Positions 25,719 to 34,728 of a DNA stretch of 39,844 nt are shown piece after piece. The notes beneath the pieces are model-generated. The model was not told where the DNA came from. It was given only the letters and a program-made list of their open reading frames with translations, and made no database searches. Location: assembly GCA_031289775.1 (NCBI GenBank), contig JAITOY010000004.1, positions 1 to 39,844 of the forward strand, given 5' to 3'. Position 1 is the stretch's first letter. Every line of letters begins with the position of its first letter. This stretch comes from Synergistaceae bacterium. GTDB lineage: Bacteria > Synergistota > Synergistia > Synergistales > Synergistaceae. Both the position numbers and the translations under genes were made by a program.

Positions 25719-27170
25719 TTGAAGCTGCAGCTGCATAATGACCTCACAGGCTGTAAAGAGCCCTTTGAACCCATTGTCCCTGGTGAAATTAGTTTTTATG
25801 TATGCGGACCGACCGTCTATGATTTTTTTCACATAGGCAACGCCCGGCCTTTCATTGTTTTCGACGTTTTAAGGAGATATTTCGAGTCGCGCGGACTTCT
25901 GGTCAGATATGTCCAGAACTTCACCGACATCGACGACAAGATGATACAACGCGCGAATCATAGCGGCGTCACGGTGTCGCAGCTCGCCGACCGCTTCATA
26001 TCCGAGTACTACCATGACGCCGACTCGCTCATGATAAAACGCGCCACTCTGAACCCAAGGGCGACCTACGAGATACCGGCGATTGTGGCCATGATAGAAA
26101 AACTCGTCAAAAAAGGCCATGCCTACGAGACCGGGGGGAACGTCTACTTCGAGGTTTCCACTTTCGAACGATATGGCAGGCTGTCCCGCCAGAATCTCGA
26201 AGACCTGAACTCCGGGGCGCGAGTCGAGATCGACGAGCGAAAGAGGCGCCCGCTCGACTTCGCCCTCTGGAAGGCGCAAAAGCCGGGAGAGCCGGCGTGG
26301 GACAGCCCGTGGGGCATGGGGCGCCCAGGCTGGCATATCGAGTGCAGCGCGATGGCCGAGCGTCACCTCGGCGATACGATAGACATACACGGTGGCGGCA
26401 GCGACCTGGTATTCCCTCACCACGAAAACGAAATAGCCCAGTCCGAGGCGGCGCACGACAAGGAATTCGCCCGCTTCTGGATTCACAACGGCTACGTCAT
26501 GGCGGATCGCGAGAAGATGTCGAAATCCCTCGACAATTTCTTCACGGTTCGCGACGTCCGGGCCAAATACTCTGCTTCTGTCATCAGGTTTTTTATGCTT
26601 TCCGCGCACTACCGCTCGCCTATAAACTTCTCAGTCGAGACGCTCGACCAGGCGGCGCACGCGTGCGAGCGGCTCCGAAACGGCTGGGCCGAGATCTCCT
26701 TCGCCCTGGAAACGAGACCATGCGACGTTGTACCCTGCGAGAAGAACGACGAACTTCGCAAAGCCATAGACGACGCCACGACTCTCTTTCATGAGTGCAT
26801 GGAGGACGATTTCAACACGGCGGGCGCGATCGGGGCCGTCTTCGACCTCATCAGGGCGACGAACATATCGCTCGCCCGCCAGGGCGGCATCGACTTCGAC
26901 GCTATCGAGGAGGCGTCATGTTTTCTGAGGATGGCCGACAAAGTCATGGGGATCCTGGGCGGTCAGGGCGGAACAAAAATATCCGAGTCGGGTTCGAGCG
27001 ACGACGAAGCCGCCCCCGGCAACGCGGAGATCGAGTCGCTGATCGCCGCGAGAGACGAGGCGAGAAAGGGCAAAAACTTCGCGAGATCCGACGAAATTCG
27101 CGACGCCCTCGGCGAGCGCGGTGTAATCCTGGAGGACACGCCGCAGGGTACGAGGTGGAAAAGGGCGTAG
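25719..27170 (+). CDS. cysS: cysteinyl-tRNA synthetase
   Basis: This class I synthetase charges tRNA-Cys. I start it at the TTG at 25719, 11 bases after AGGAGG (25702-25707), giving 483 residues; the GTG at 25707 overlaps that ribosome site. Signatures are CGPTVYDFFHIGNARPF with the first zinc Cys and HIGN, FTDIDDKM, GWHIECSAMA and HGGGSDLVFPHHENE for the remaining zinc ligands, and REKMSKSLDNF. The C-terminal DALR region is present with the end motif RDALGERGVILEDTPQGTRW. It is alone on the plus strand here and converges on ispG. Confidence 0.97.
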   Translation: MKLQLHNDLTGCKEPFEPIVPGEISFYVCGPTVYDFFHIGNARPFIVFDVLRRYFESRGLLVRYVQNFTDIDDKMIQRANHSGVTVSQLADRFISEYYHDADSLMIKRATLNPRATYEIPAIVAMIEKLVKKGHAYETGGNVYFEVSTFERYGRLSRQNLEDLNSGARVEIDERKRRPLDFALWKAQKPGEPAWDSPWGMGRPGWHIECSAMAERHLGDTIDIHGGGSDLVFPHHENEIAQSEAAHDKEFARFWIHNGYVMADREKMSKSLDNFFTVRDVRAKYSASVIRFFMLSAHYRSPINFSVETLDQAAHACERLRNGWAEISFALETRPCDVVPCEKNDELRKAIDDATTLFHECMEDDFNTAGAIGAVFDLIRATNISLARQGGIDFDAIEEASCFLRMADKVMGILGGQGGTKISESGSSDDEAAPGNAEIESLIAARDEARKGKNFARSDEIRDALGERGVILEDTPQGTRWKRA

Positions 27171-27201
27171 AGAGGGGCTGGACGGAGCCGCGGACGGCTT
27201 A

Positions 27202-28248
27202 TTAGACAGGCGCCGCGAGGAAAGTTTTCAGCGTCTCTTCAAGCGTATCCTCGCCGCCGGTCGCGACTGTCTTGCCCTTTTTAAAGAGGACAAATCCGTT
27301 TTGCGTCCCTGCGAGACCTATGTCCGCCTCAGCCGCCTCCTTCGGGCCATTGACCTCGCAGCCCATTACCGCCACCGTCAAACCATCCGGCAGACCGTCC
27401 GGCAGTAGTGCCTTCACTCGCCCGGCCATGCGCTCGACGTCGATTCGCCTTCTTCCGCAACCCGGGCAGCTCACAAAATTTATTCCTTTGTTCCTCACTC
27501 CGAGGGCGCGGAGTATCGAATACGCGGTCTCGGCTTCATCCTTAGACGCGCCGGTCAGACTGACCCTCATGGTGTCGCCTATGCCCTGGCTGAGGAGAAT
27601 CCCGAGCCCAACGGCGCTTTTAACGGCGCCCCCGACCCCCTGCCCGGCCTCCGTGATGCCGACGTGAAGCGGAAACGGATAGCGCTGGGACAGGATAAAG
27701 TTCGCGCGAGTCGTCTGGGGAACAGAGCTTGACTTCGCGGAAATAACGACATCCTCGAAACCTGCGCTGGCGAGCGGCAGCAACTGCTCCTCGACGGCCG
27801 CGACGAGCGCCGCCGCTCTGTCTCCGTCGGCGGATTCGAGCTGAGCCGCGCTGAGCGAGCCGCCGTTTGAACCAATCCTTATGACCGCTCCGTTCGCCCG
27901 AGCGGCCGAGATGAGTTCCGCCAACCCCCTCGTCCCCATGTTCCCAGGGTTTATCCTGACCGACCGACAGCCACAGTCCAGCGCAGCGATGGCGAACCTG
28001 TGGTTGAAATGTATGTCCGCCATAATCGGGATAGGGGACTTCGTGACGAGTTGACGCAGTTCGCCGCGAAGCCCTTCCCTCGGGAAGGCGACTCGAACGA
28101 GCTCGCAACCGGCCCTCGCGAGCCCGTCGAGCTCGAGGACGCATCCGGCGACGTCCTCGAGCGGAGTCTTCAACATGCTCTCCACCCGCACCGGCGCCCC
28201 GCCGCCTATTTTCAGCCCCCCGATATTTACGCTTTTTACGCTGCTCAT
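27202..28248 (-). CDS. ispG: 4-hydroxy-3-methylbut-2-enyl diphosphate synthase
   Basis: This 348-residue 4Fe-4S enzyme converts the cyclodiphosphate made by IspF to HMBPP in the MEP pathway. The N-terminal TIM-barrel shows GGAPVRVESMLKTPLEDV, IMADIHFNHRFAIAAL and RINPGNMG. The cluster ligands are the Cys pair of FVSCPGCGR and the Cys of VAVMGCEVNGPKEA. The length fits the short bacterial form. A start region ATG lies at 28248. It is separated from the glutamate dehydrogenase upstream by a likely terminator, so it needs its own promoter or read-through. Confidence 0.96.
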   Translation of the reverse strand: MSSVKSVNIGGLKIGGGAPVRVESMLKTPLEDVAGCVLELDGLARAGCELVRVAFPREGLRGELRQLVTKSPIPIMADIHFNHRFAIAALDCGCRSVRINPGNMGTRGLAELISAARANGAVIRIGSNGGSLSAAQLESADGDRAAALVAAVEEQLLPLASAGFEDVVISAKSSSVPQTTRANFILSQRYPFPLHVGITEAGQGVGGAVKSAVGLGILLSQGIGDTMRVSLTGASKDEAETAYSILRALGVRNKGINFVSCPGCGRRRIDVERMAGRVKALLPDGLPDGLTVAVMGCEVNGPKEAAEADIGLAGTQNGFVLFKKGKTVATGGEDTLEETLKTFLAAPV

Positions 28249-28268
28249 CCGATATCAATAGCTCCTTC

Positions 28269-28312
28269 TAAAAAAACTGGCGGGCGCGAGTTGAAAAACC
28301 CATCGAACCCGC
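28269..28312 (-). terminator. possible intrinsic terminator after the Glu dehydrogenase gene
   Basis: On the minus strand GCGGG (28308-28312) pairs with CCCGC (28280-28284), with a small internal bulge and a further 3-bp pairing inside, and a run of seven T follows about 4 bases later (28270-28276). The stem is imperfect, so confidence is moderate. It starts 18 bases beyond the stop at 28330. Confidence 0.5.
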
Positions 28313-28329
28313 TATTTTTTATACCCGGA

Positions 28330-29607
28330 CTACAGGAAGATTCCGCGCATCTTCACAGCGTCGGCGACACGCTTTATCGCGACTAAAAACGCCGCGCGGC
28401 GCATCTTGACTTCGTGAGCCTTCGAATAGTTCCAGACCCTGTAGAAGTTGTCGGTCATGATAGGAATGAGGCGGTGGTTATACTCGTCTTCGGTCCAGAA
28501 GAAACCGTTCTGGTTCTGAACCCATTCGAAGTACGAGCCAATAACGCCCCCGGAGTTCGCCAGAAAATCCGGAACGAGCAAAATACCCTTATCCGAGAGG
28601 ATGGCGTCGGCGTCCGGAGTGACTGGGCCGTTTGCGCCTTCGACTATATATTTCGCGCGGACGCGCCCCGCGTTCTTGGCGTTGATCGCGCCCTCGAGCG
28701 CGCACGGCGAGAGAACCTCGGCATCCACGAGCAGAATGTCCTCCGCGGATAACTTCTCCAGGCCAGGCTGCGTGTAACCCTCGAGCAGTTTTTTCGGGTG
28801 GTTTGTGACGTGCTCGAACGCGCGCTCGATGTCAATGCCGCCCGGAACGTGGTAACCGCCGGTCATGTCAGCTATCCCTACGATCTTCGCGCCGTATTTT
28901 ACAAGCGAACGAGCGTTGTACGTGCCGACGTTGCCGAAACCCTGGATGATGACCCTTGCGCCTTTTATGTCGACTTTCTCGGATTCCAGCAGTTCCTTGA
29001 CGCATATCGCGACTCCGACGCCCGTAGCGGCCGTCCGTCCCCTCGACCCCCAGATGGAGATCGGCTTGCCCGTGACCACGCCTGGCTCCAGGCGGCCCCT
29101 CATCTTGCTGATCGTGTCCATGAACCAGACCATCTCCGGCGCGCCAGTGTTTACGTCCGGCGCCGGTATGTCGATCCAATCCCCTATTATGGGGGAAATT
29201 CTCGCCGCGAACGTCCTCGTCATACGCTCCCTCTCGGACGTCGACAGCTCCAGCGGATCACACGAGACGCCGCCCTTTCCGCCGCCATAAGGAATGCCGG
29301 CCAGAGAGCATTTCCAGGTCATGAGGCTCCCGAGCGCCTCGCACTCCTCGATGTCGACGTCCGGGTGATAACGAAATCCGCCCTTGGCCGGGCCAAGGGC
29401 CGTCGAGTGCTGAACACGGTAGCCTTCGAAAACTCGTGTGCTGCCATCGTCCATAACGACTGGCAGCGATACGGATATCGCCCTCTCCGGACGGCTCAAA
29501 ATCTCTACCAGGCCGTCCTCGAGCCCCATCTCATCCGCCGCTCCATAAAAATTGCTGAGCGCCGTGTCGAGAAGAACATTTTTCGAAGTTCGCCTTGTTA
29601 CTGTCAT
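28330..29607 (-). CDS. gdhA: Glu/Leu/Phe/Val dehydrogenase family, probable glutamate dehydrogenase
   Basis: This 425-residue oxidative deaminase interconverts glutamate and 2-oxoglutarate with ammonia. KGGFRYHPDV, the catalytic Lys in PYGGGKGGV, DIPAPDVNTG, and the dinucleotide fold GFGNVGTYNARSLV..GIAD are present. The length and motifs match the short hexameric glutamate dehydrogenases of amino-acid fermenters. The cofactor cannot be fixed from the sequence. The ATG has GAGGGGG. It is expected to be central to energy metabolism in an organism living on amino acids. Confidence 0.93.
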   Translation of the reverse strand: MTVTRRTSKNVLLDTALSNFYGAADEMGLEDGLVEILSRPERAISVSLPVVMDDGSTRVFEGYRVQHSTALGPAKGGFRYHPDVDIEECEALGSLMTWKCSLAGIPYGGGKGGVSCDPLELSTSERERMTRTFAARISPIIGDWIDIPAPDVNTGAPEMVWFMDTISKMRGRLEPGVVTGKPISIWGSRGRTAATGVGVAICVKELLESEKVDIKGARVIIQGFGNVGTYNARSLVKYGAKIVGIADMTGGYHVPGGIDIERAFEHVTNHPKKLLEGYTQPGLEKLSAEDILLVDAEVLSPCALEGAINAKNAGRVRAKYIVEGANGPVTPDADAILSDKGILLVPDFLANSGGVIGSYFEWVQNQNGFFWTEDEYNHRLIPIMTDNFYRVWNYSKAHEVKMRRAAFLVAIKRVADAVKMRGIFL

Positions 29608-29674
29608 TTTGTCTACCCCCTCGCAATTATTGGAACGCGCTTGCGTCCTGCTCGCATCTATCTGAATGCAATTT

Positions 29675-29702
29675 ATTCTAGGTACAGTTTAAAAAAAGTA
29701 AA
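29675..29702 (-). promoter_or_regulatory. probable promoter of the Glu dehydrogenase gene
   Basis: On the minus strand TTTACT (29697-29702), a 16-base spacer and TAGAAT (29675-29680) lie 68 bases upstream of the ATG. The match is 4 and 5 of 6. A T7 run lies in the spacer. Confidence 0.5.
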
Positions 29703-29769
29703 GATGTATTTATCTGAAAAATAATTCTGATTATTTAACAAATTAGCCGTCAATTACTATGAGTCAGTA

Positions 29770-29775
29770 TATAAT
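29770..29775 (+). promoter_or_regulatory. probable -10 of the redox operon
   Basis: TATAAT matches the consensus fully, but no good -35 is found at 16-18 bases. It would give a leader of about 95 bases before the thioredoxin-like ATG. The leader contains a short CGAGG/CCTCG hairpin near 29779-29798. The 271-base gap between the divergent genes otherwise holds nothing I can identify. Confidence 0.45.
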
Positions 29776-29878
29776 AACGAGGCCTACGATGTCCTCGCGC
29801 CGCGCGGTTTTCATCGAGGTATGGCTGCTGCCCGGCTCGGCTGGGTGAAATTAAATAAGCGAAGGGGGTTGTTTACCA

Positions 29879-30406
29879 ATGTTTACTCGTTCAGTTTCAA
29901 AAATTTTGATCCTTGTCCTGCTCTTTGCGGCGATTTCAGCTTTTGTGTTTTCTCGCGCCAACGCGGCTGGGGTTTTTCCCGCTTTCACGTCGAAAACGCT
30001 CGATGGGAATACCATCACAAACAAAATATTCGCGAATAAAAAGCTCACGATGGTAAATATCTGGGCGACGTGGTGCCCTCCATGCGTCTCGGAGATGCCA
30101 GACCTCGGCCGTTTGGGGAAGTCCATGCCCGAAGGAACGCAGCTCATCGGCCTAGTCTACGACGTCACGGCGTCCGACCAGAGCGCAAAAGGCGAGGCGA
30201 ATCGGATCTTAAGCGGCGCTAAAGCCCTCTTTACGCAGATTGAATATTCCAAGGACATGACCCCATACATGAAAGGCGTGGACGCCATCCCGACGACGAT
30301 CTTTGTGGACTCGAAGGGCAATATCATAGGCGAACCGCTCGTCGGTTCAAGGCCCGAGAAAGAGTATCGCGCGGCCATAGAGAAAGCTTTGGCCAGCCTG
30401 CGGTGA
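29879..30406 (+). CDS. TlpA-like thiol-disulfide oxidoreductase, exported
   Basis: This 175-residue protein has an N-terminal signal or anchor segment (residues about 9-28, ending ANAA) and a thioredoxin fold with NIWATWCPPCVSEMP; the active-site Cys are C66 and C69. Later DAIPTTIFVDSKGNIIGEPLVG is the cis-Pro loop and following strand. It probably works outside the membrane as a disulfide reductase. Its stop overlaps the start of the next small gene (GTGA), and a polyferredoxin follows, so the three form one operon that could pass electrons across the membrane to protein or peptide disulfides. Confidence 0.9.
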   Translation: MFTRSVSKILILVLLFAAISAFVFSRANAAGVFPAFTSKTLDGNTITNKIFANKKLTMVNIWATWCPPCVSEMPDLGRLGKSMPEGTQLIGLVYDVTASDQSAKGEANRILSGAKALFTQIEYSKDMTPYMKGVDAIPTTIFVDSKGNIIGEPLVGSRPEKEYRAAIEKALASLR

Positions 30407-30537
30407 CGAGACGAGCAATTATAGCTTTGTTCGCCGCGGCCGCGCTTTTTATCATCATAGGCGGGTTCCGGGGCGAGATAAAATCTGTCTTCCAGAAAGG
30501 CTCTTCTATCTGCCTGGAGTGTATCGGTATTGGCTGA
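30403..30537 (+). CDS. 44-residue CXXC membrane peptide, CD1871A-like
   Basis: The frame opens with a GTG that overlaps the thioredoxin stop and closes with a TGA at 30535-30537, inside the start of the polyferredoxin gene. The peptide has a basic N-terminus (MTRR), one hydrophobic segment (about 5-20), a GxxRGE motif, and a C-terminal SICLECIGIG with C37 and C40. This matches my recollection of the CD1871A family of CXXC-containing small proteins in clostridia, which also sit between a redoxin and a 4Fe-4S membrane protein. The Cys pair may shuttle electrons or bind a metal; this is inference. Confidence 0.82.
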   Translation: MTRRAIIALFAAAALFIIIGGFRGEIKSVFQKGSSICLECIGIG

Positions 30538-31414
30538 GCGACGGCGGATCGTCCAGTGGCTCGTCCTTCTGGGGAGCAACGCGAATGTATCCGGATTTCT
30601 CAATGGACGCATTTACAGGGGAAGTTTGAAGTCGGTATGCGTTCCGGGGCTAAACTGTTATTCGTGCCCCGGCGCGCTGGCTTCTTGCCCGATCGGGTCG
30701 CTTCAAGCGTTGATCAGTTCGTATCAATACAGGTTCAGCTTTTACGTTACCGGGCTTATGTTGGGGTTCGCCATTTTGTTCGGCCGGTTCGTCTGCGGTT
30801 TTCTCTGCCCGTTCGGGTTGATTCAGGAGCTGATATACAAAATCCCATTTTACAAGGTCAAAAATACAAAAACTCGTCTCTGGCGCGCCGCAGGGTACGG
30901 CAAGTACGTCACGCTGGCCGTTTTCGTCATCGGGCTGCCGCTTCTCGCGCGGGGCGAAATGGGCATCGGTTCCCCGGCTTTCTGCAAGTACATTTGCCCG
31001 GCAGGTACGCTCACGGCAGGATTGCCGCTCCTCGCGGCAAACGGGCCCATGCGGGAATCCGCCGGGGCGCTGTTCGCGCTCAAGGCCTCCGTAGCGGCGG
31101 CCGTTATTTTAGGCTGTTTGTCAGTGTTCCGTTTTTTTTGCAGGACACTCTGCCCGCTTGGCGCTTTTTACGGTTTTTTCAACAGGATCTCCATCTACCA
31201 GTTGAGGTTCGACGAGAATAACTGCGTTCACTGCGGCGCGTGCGCGAACGCGTGCAAGATGGACGTCGACCCCTCGCGCGCGCTCCATAGCCCGGATTGT
31301 GTGCGATGCGGCGACTGCGTGGCGTCCTGTCGCGCTTCCGCCCTGAGCGCCGGTTTCGCGTCACGCGGGCAGCCCAAAAAATTTACACAGGCATCCGGCG
31401 CGACTGCTGATTAA
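30530..31414 (+). CDS. NapH-like membrane polyferredoxin
   Basis: This 294-residue protein starts at a TTG at 30530 overlapping the previous gene by 8 bases. It has membrane segments at about 68-95, 126-140, 155-170 and 183-200. Cys motifs lie around them: a cluster at C37, C43, C46, C53; paired CGFLCP (89, 93), CKYICP (152, 156) and CRTLCP (204, 208). Two 4Fe-4S ferredoxin sites follow, C232-C242 and C257-C267. The layout matches NapH/CcoG-type electron-transfer proteins, which take electrons at the membrane. It probably feeds the thioredoxin-like protein encoded upstream. Its last 32 bases overlap the convergent GNAT-like gene. Confidence 0.9.
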   Translation: MAERRRIVQWLVLLGSNANVSGFLNGRIYRGSLKSVCVPGLNCYSCPGALASCPIGSLQALISSYQYRFSFYVTGLMLGFAILFGRFVCGFLCPFGLIQELIYKIPFYKVKNTKTRLWRAAGYGKYVTLAVFVIGLPLLARGEMGIGSPAFCKYICPAGTLTAGLPLLAANGPMRESAGALFALKASVAAAVILGCLSVFRFFCRTLCPLGAFYGFFNRISIYQLRFDENNCVHCGACANACKMDVDPSRALHSPDCVRCGDCVASCRASALSAGFASRGQPKKFTQASGATAD

Positions 31415-32156
31415 TGTGCCTCATGCCTTGTGGAGCGTCCACGCTCATTGGGGCGTAAAATATGACGAAACCTTGGTGCACGCGCTTCAGTTTGTAGCCG
31501 ACGCAGCCATGGCTCAGCAGGTATTGCTGTCTCTCTACGTCGCGAATTGGCACGACATGATGCCCGTTCGTCCATATCGAGGCGTCCGACCGAAAGCTCT
31601 TGACGAGAGTGTAGCGGTAGTAGCCGCCGTAACGCGGATCCAGCCCGATTATCTGGAAGTTGATATTTAGAATGTTCTGGAGGCTGAACACGTTCATCGG
31701 GGCCACTGTGGTCGTGATCTTGTCGAAGTTCAGCGCTATCATACTCTCGATTTCATAGTTTGTCAGAAACTGTATGTTGTTCCCCCTGTACTCCTTGTCC
31801 ACGACGCAATGATCCGTCACGGCCGTGCGCCCCCTCGGGTCTGGATCGAGCCCCATTTTGCGCAGCGACTCGTCGACCCACTCCCTGTCCGTCTGGACGG
31901 ACCTCATGCACACGAGCCTACCCGCGTGCCAGACGCCGACCGACAGGCCCTTGCCGCCGAGAAGCGACTCCAGCTCGTCGCCGGTCGTCGGGATGAAAAT
32001 TTCCGGGCCAAGCCCTGTCGCGACTTTTTTGTGAAGCCTGCGGGCTTCCTCTAAATCCGACATGTACATGAGAGATGTTGTGCATGGCACTGTATGAGTT
32101 CTTCCGTTGTGCGTATGGCGATAAAGGTATATCGGTTTTTTTTCGAAATTCTGCAT
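31383..32156 (-). CDS. GNAT-like acyltransferase
   Basis: About 257 residues, starting at the ATG at 32156 with AGGAGG 8 bases upstream; a longer frame to 32252 runs into recN. It has a conserved N-terminal YRHTHNGRTHTVP stretch, then MYMSDLEEARRLHKKVATG and a region (VVDKEYRGNNIQFLTNYEIES) resembling the acyl-CoA-binding motif of GNAT enzymes. The substrate is unknown. It is 16 bases downstream of recN and last in that operon. Its end overlaps tail to tail with the polyferredoxin gene by 32 bases. The fold assignment is moderately sure, the function open. Confidence 0.65.
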   Translation of the reverse strand: MQNFEKKPIYLYRHTHNGRTHTVPCTTSLMYMSDLEEARRLHKKVATGLGPEIFIPTTGDELESLLGGKGLSVGVWHAGRLVCMRSVQTDREWVDESLRKMGLDPDPRGRTAVTDHCVVDKEYRGNNIQFLTNYEIESMIALNFDKITTTVAPMNVFSLQNILNINFQIIGLDPRYGGYYRYTLVKSFRSDASIWTNGHHVVPIRDVERQQYLLSHGCVGYKLKRVHQGFVIFYAPMSVDAPQGMRHINQQSRRMPV

Positions 32157-32172
32157 CCTGACGCCTCCTGTC

Positions 32173-33801
32173 TTATCCGCTTCTCTCGGGGTCGTCGAGC
32201 CGCAAAAGTGCCTTCGCGTGTTCCATCGCCTCTGAGGACTCCGATCCGGCAAGCATACGCGCTATCTCGCGCGCTCGCTCTTCCCCTTTTATCTCAAAAA
32301 CATCCGTCCTGTCGCCTTCCCTTCTGACGACAAAGTGTTGTACGGCCATCGCTGCAATCGTGGCCTCGTGAGTCACAAGAATTATTCTGCATCGTCTGGA
32401 TAGCTCGCGAAGTTTTTTTCCGGCCAAAAGGGCCGTGCGCCCGCCCAACCCGGCCTCGACCTCGTCAAAGACGAGAGCGCCTGCGCTTTCGTGATCCATG
32501 GACGCCTGTATCGCTATGAGAATACGGCTCAGCTCGCCGCCGGACGCGACGCGGCTCACAGGGGAGGACAGGCCGTTTCGCGCGAGCATAAAGACAACTC
32601 CCTCCGCGCCGGAAGCCCGCACTACATCGTGCCGCTCGATCTCCGCTGAAAAAATTGTCTCCTCCATGGCCAAATCCGCCAGATGTCCGTTCACGCGCTC
32701 CGCGAAATCGGCGGCGGCGCGCTCCCTCAAGGCGCGCAGCTTTCTGGCCAGCGCCCCCGTCTCCGTGCGCATGGCTAGCGCGCGAGACTGCATCTCCTCC
32801 ACGGCGCCCCGGCTTTCCTTCAGCCACCTCATATTTTCTTCAACGTCGTTTATGTACGACAGAAGATCGTCCTCGGTGCGCAGACCAGTCTCTCTTTTTA
32901 CCCTGCGGAGCATTCCGATCTTCGACTCGGCTGCGTCGTGCCTCGCCTCGATCTCCTCGCGAGGCGCCATGCCAAGCTCAGAGCGTGCGGACGCGAAGAG
33001 CTCCTGTAGGCTCGACAACGCTCGTTCGCCGAGCTCCTCCCATCGATCCTTCGATTCCGGGGGCGCAATTCGATACAGGTCGCGCATGAGGGCGTCCAGA
33101 CTGTCGATAAAGTCATCGCCGCCTTCGCCGCCAGTCATCCTGCGGAGTAAATCGTCATATCGCCCGACGTCGGCCAGCTGTTTCTCGGTCGCAGCGAGTT
33201 CGTCGCCCCACTCCTTCTCACAGCCCTGGTAAGGGCTGAGGGACTTTATCTGGCGAACGCGGGCGGGCGCGCCCTCGAGCTCTGTTTCGAGGGCGCTCTG
33301 GCGCTTTTTGAGGTCTAATATCTCCCTTTCGAGCGCGATCACGCCTGGGAAAAGCTCCGCCAGGCCTCTTTTCGTCTCCTCCAGCTCGGCGCCGCCAGTC
33401 GCGTCCACGAGGTCGAGCTGCCTGGACGGCTCGAGGAGGTTGAGCTGGGAGAACTGGCTCTGTATCTCTATGAGGCGCGAAGATATCTCCGAGAGCTGAC
33501 CTACCGTGGAGAGCTCGCCGTGAATGAAGCACCTGCTTTTTCCGCTCCTCGAAAGAGAGCGTTTCGTAATGAGCTTCTCCCCCATGCGGTCCTCTCCCCA
33601 TACCGCCTCGGCACAGGCCTCGTCGCAGCTTGCGCGGATGATCGAGGACAAAGCCCTCCTTCCGGAGGCGAACTCGAACGCCCTCACGATGCTGCTTTTA
33701 CCAGCGCCGCTCTCCCCGGTTATCACTATAAAGTCGCCGGAGAAGAGCATGGCGGCCTCGTCTACGCCGCCTATCCCCCGAACTCGCAGTTCGTCAATCA
33801 T
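32173..33801 (-). CDS. recN: DNA repair protein RecN
   Basis: This SMC-like ATPase acts in double-strand break repair. It has 542 residues. The Walker A is GESGAGKSS (Ser in place of the usual Thr), the signature motif VASGGELSRI and Walker B LVFDEVEAGLGGR are near the C-terminus, with a His switch (THEATIAA). The middle (about 150-370) is charged and coiled-coil-like, as expected. The gene overlaps nadK by 8 bases. Confidence 0.95.
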   Translation of the reverse strand: MIDELRVRGIGGVDEAAMLFSGDFIVITGESGAGKSSIVRAFEFASGRRALSSIIRASCDEACAEAVWGEDRMGEKLITKRSLSRSGKSRCFIHGELSTVGQLSEISSRLIEIQSQFSQLNLLEPSRQLDLVDATGGAELEETKRGLAELFPGVIALEREILDLKKRQSALETELEGAPARVRQIKSLSPYQGCEKEWGDELAATEKQLADVGRYDDLLRRMTGGEGGDDFIDSLDALMRDLYRIAPPESKDRWEELGERALSSLQELFASARSELGMAPREEIEARHDAAESKIGMLRRVKRETGLRTEDDLLSYINDVEENMRWLKESRGAVEEMQSRALAMRTETGALARKLRALRERAAADFAERVNGHLADLAMEETIFSAEIERHDVVRASGAEGVVFMLARNGLSSPVSRVASGGELSRILIAIQASMDHESAGALVFDEVEAGLGGRTALLAGKKLRELSRRCRIILVTHEATIAAMAVQHFVVRREGDRTDVFEIKGEERAREIARMLAGSESSEAMEHAKALLRLDDPERSG

Positions 33802-34672
33802 CGCGCTTCACAACCGAATGTTCGTTCTGGATGTTTTCCATACACCAGTTTAATTTTTTTCTCAACACTTCATAGTAAGATAAGTAATCGAGCTTAATGA
33901 TATCCACGCCTTTTTTATCCAGCGTAACGCGGACAACGTCCCCGCTTGGAACCTCGATGTCGAGGATGCCGTCCCCGGCGAGCTTCATCCCTTCGCTTTC
34001 GTAGTCGGGATACACATCTATGATCTCGTTCTCCCCCAGGACAATGGGGCGCGAGTAGAGGGAGTGCGGGCAGATGGGCGTCACAAGAAGGCAGCTCACG
34101 TCCGGATGAACGACAGGGCCGCCGGCGGAGAGCGAATAAGCGGTCGAGCCGGTAGGCGTCGAAATTATCACGCCATCTGCCAAAAACCTGTAAAGAACCT
34201 CTCCTCCCGCCATGACGCGAAGTCCTATCGGGCGCGACGTCGAAACCTTCGAGAGCGTTATCTCGTTCAGGGCGTAAAAACATCGGCGAGCGCCGTTACT
34301 CAAAAGCTCACACTTTAGCGCCGCCCTCGAGGACTTCGTAAAGTCTCCGGACAAAATCCGCACGACGTCCAGAGCGGCGTTCTCCGGCCTGCCGGAGGCG
34401 AGAAAGCCAAGCCGCCCCGCGTTTATGCCGTACAGGGGGATGCCAAGGCCGCGAACAGCCCGTGCGACACGCAGGAACGTGCCGTCGCCTCCAATCGAGA
34501 CGGCGAACTCCATATCGCCGAAGTCCCTCCCGGCGTCCGGATATCCGTCGTCGGGCGCCCAAAACGTAAAATTCACGCTGGCGTCGTAATCGGCCGACTT
34601 TATGAGACTGGCTATTCTCGCCCCGTTCTCACTGTCGCTCTTGAAAAAGAGCCCAACAACCCGTTCAGACAT
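33794..34672 (-). CDS. nadK: NAD kinase
   Basis: This enzyme phosphorylates NAD to NADP. I start it at the ATG at 34672, with AAGGTGA upstream, giving 292 residues; the longer frame to 34732 lacks support. Motifs are SIGGDGTFLRVAR, GINAGRLGFL, ALNEITLSK and the Gly-rich VIISTPTGSTAYSLSAGGPVVHPD. It is placed between tlyA and recN, a common order for this operon. Confidence 0.95.
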   Translation of the reverse strand: MSERVVGLFFKSDSENGARIASLIKSADYDASVNFTFWAPDDGYPDAGRDFGDMEFAVSIGGDGTFLRVARAVRGLGIPLYGINAGRLGFLASGRPENAALDVVRILSGDFTKSSRAALKCELLSNGARRCFYALNEITLSKVSTSRPIGLRVMAGGEVLYRFLADGVIISTPTGSTAYSLSAGGPVVHPDVSCLLVTPICPHSLYSRPIVLGENEIIDVYPDYESEGMKLAGDGILDIEVPSGDVVRVTLDKKGVDIIKLDYLSYYEVLRKKLNWCMENIQNEHSVVKRDD

Positions 34673-34728
34673 ACAATCACCTTCAGCAATTTTCGACGCG
34701 CCAGCCGCGCAAAAAACAGGCGGGCTGG

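Noticed and set aside
29821-30039. ORF starting upstream of the thioredoxin-like gene in another frame
   Set aside because: It overlaps the well-supported TlpA-like gene for most of its length and has no ribosome site or protein-like pattern.
30556-31221. Second plus-strand frame inside the polyferredoxin gene
   Set aside because: It is Arg-rich and lacks any motif, while the other frame carries all Cys clusters and membrane segments.
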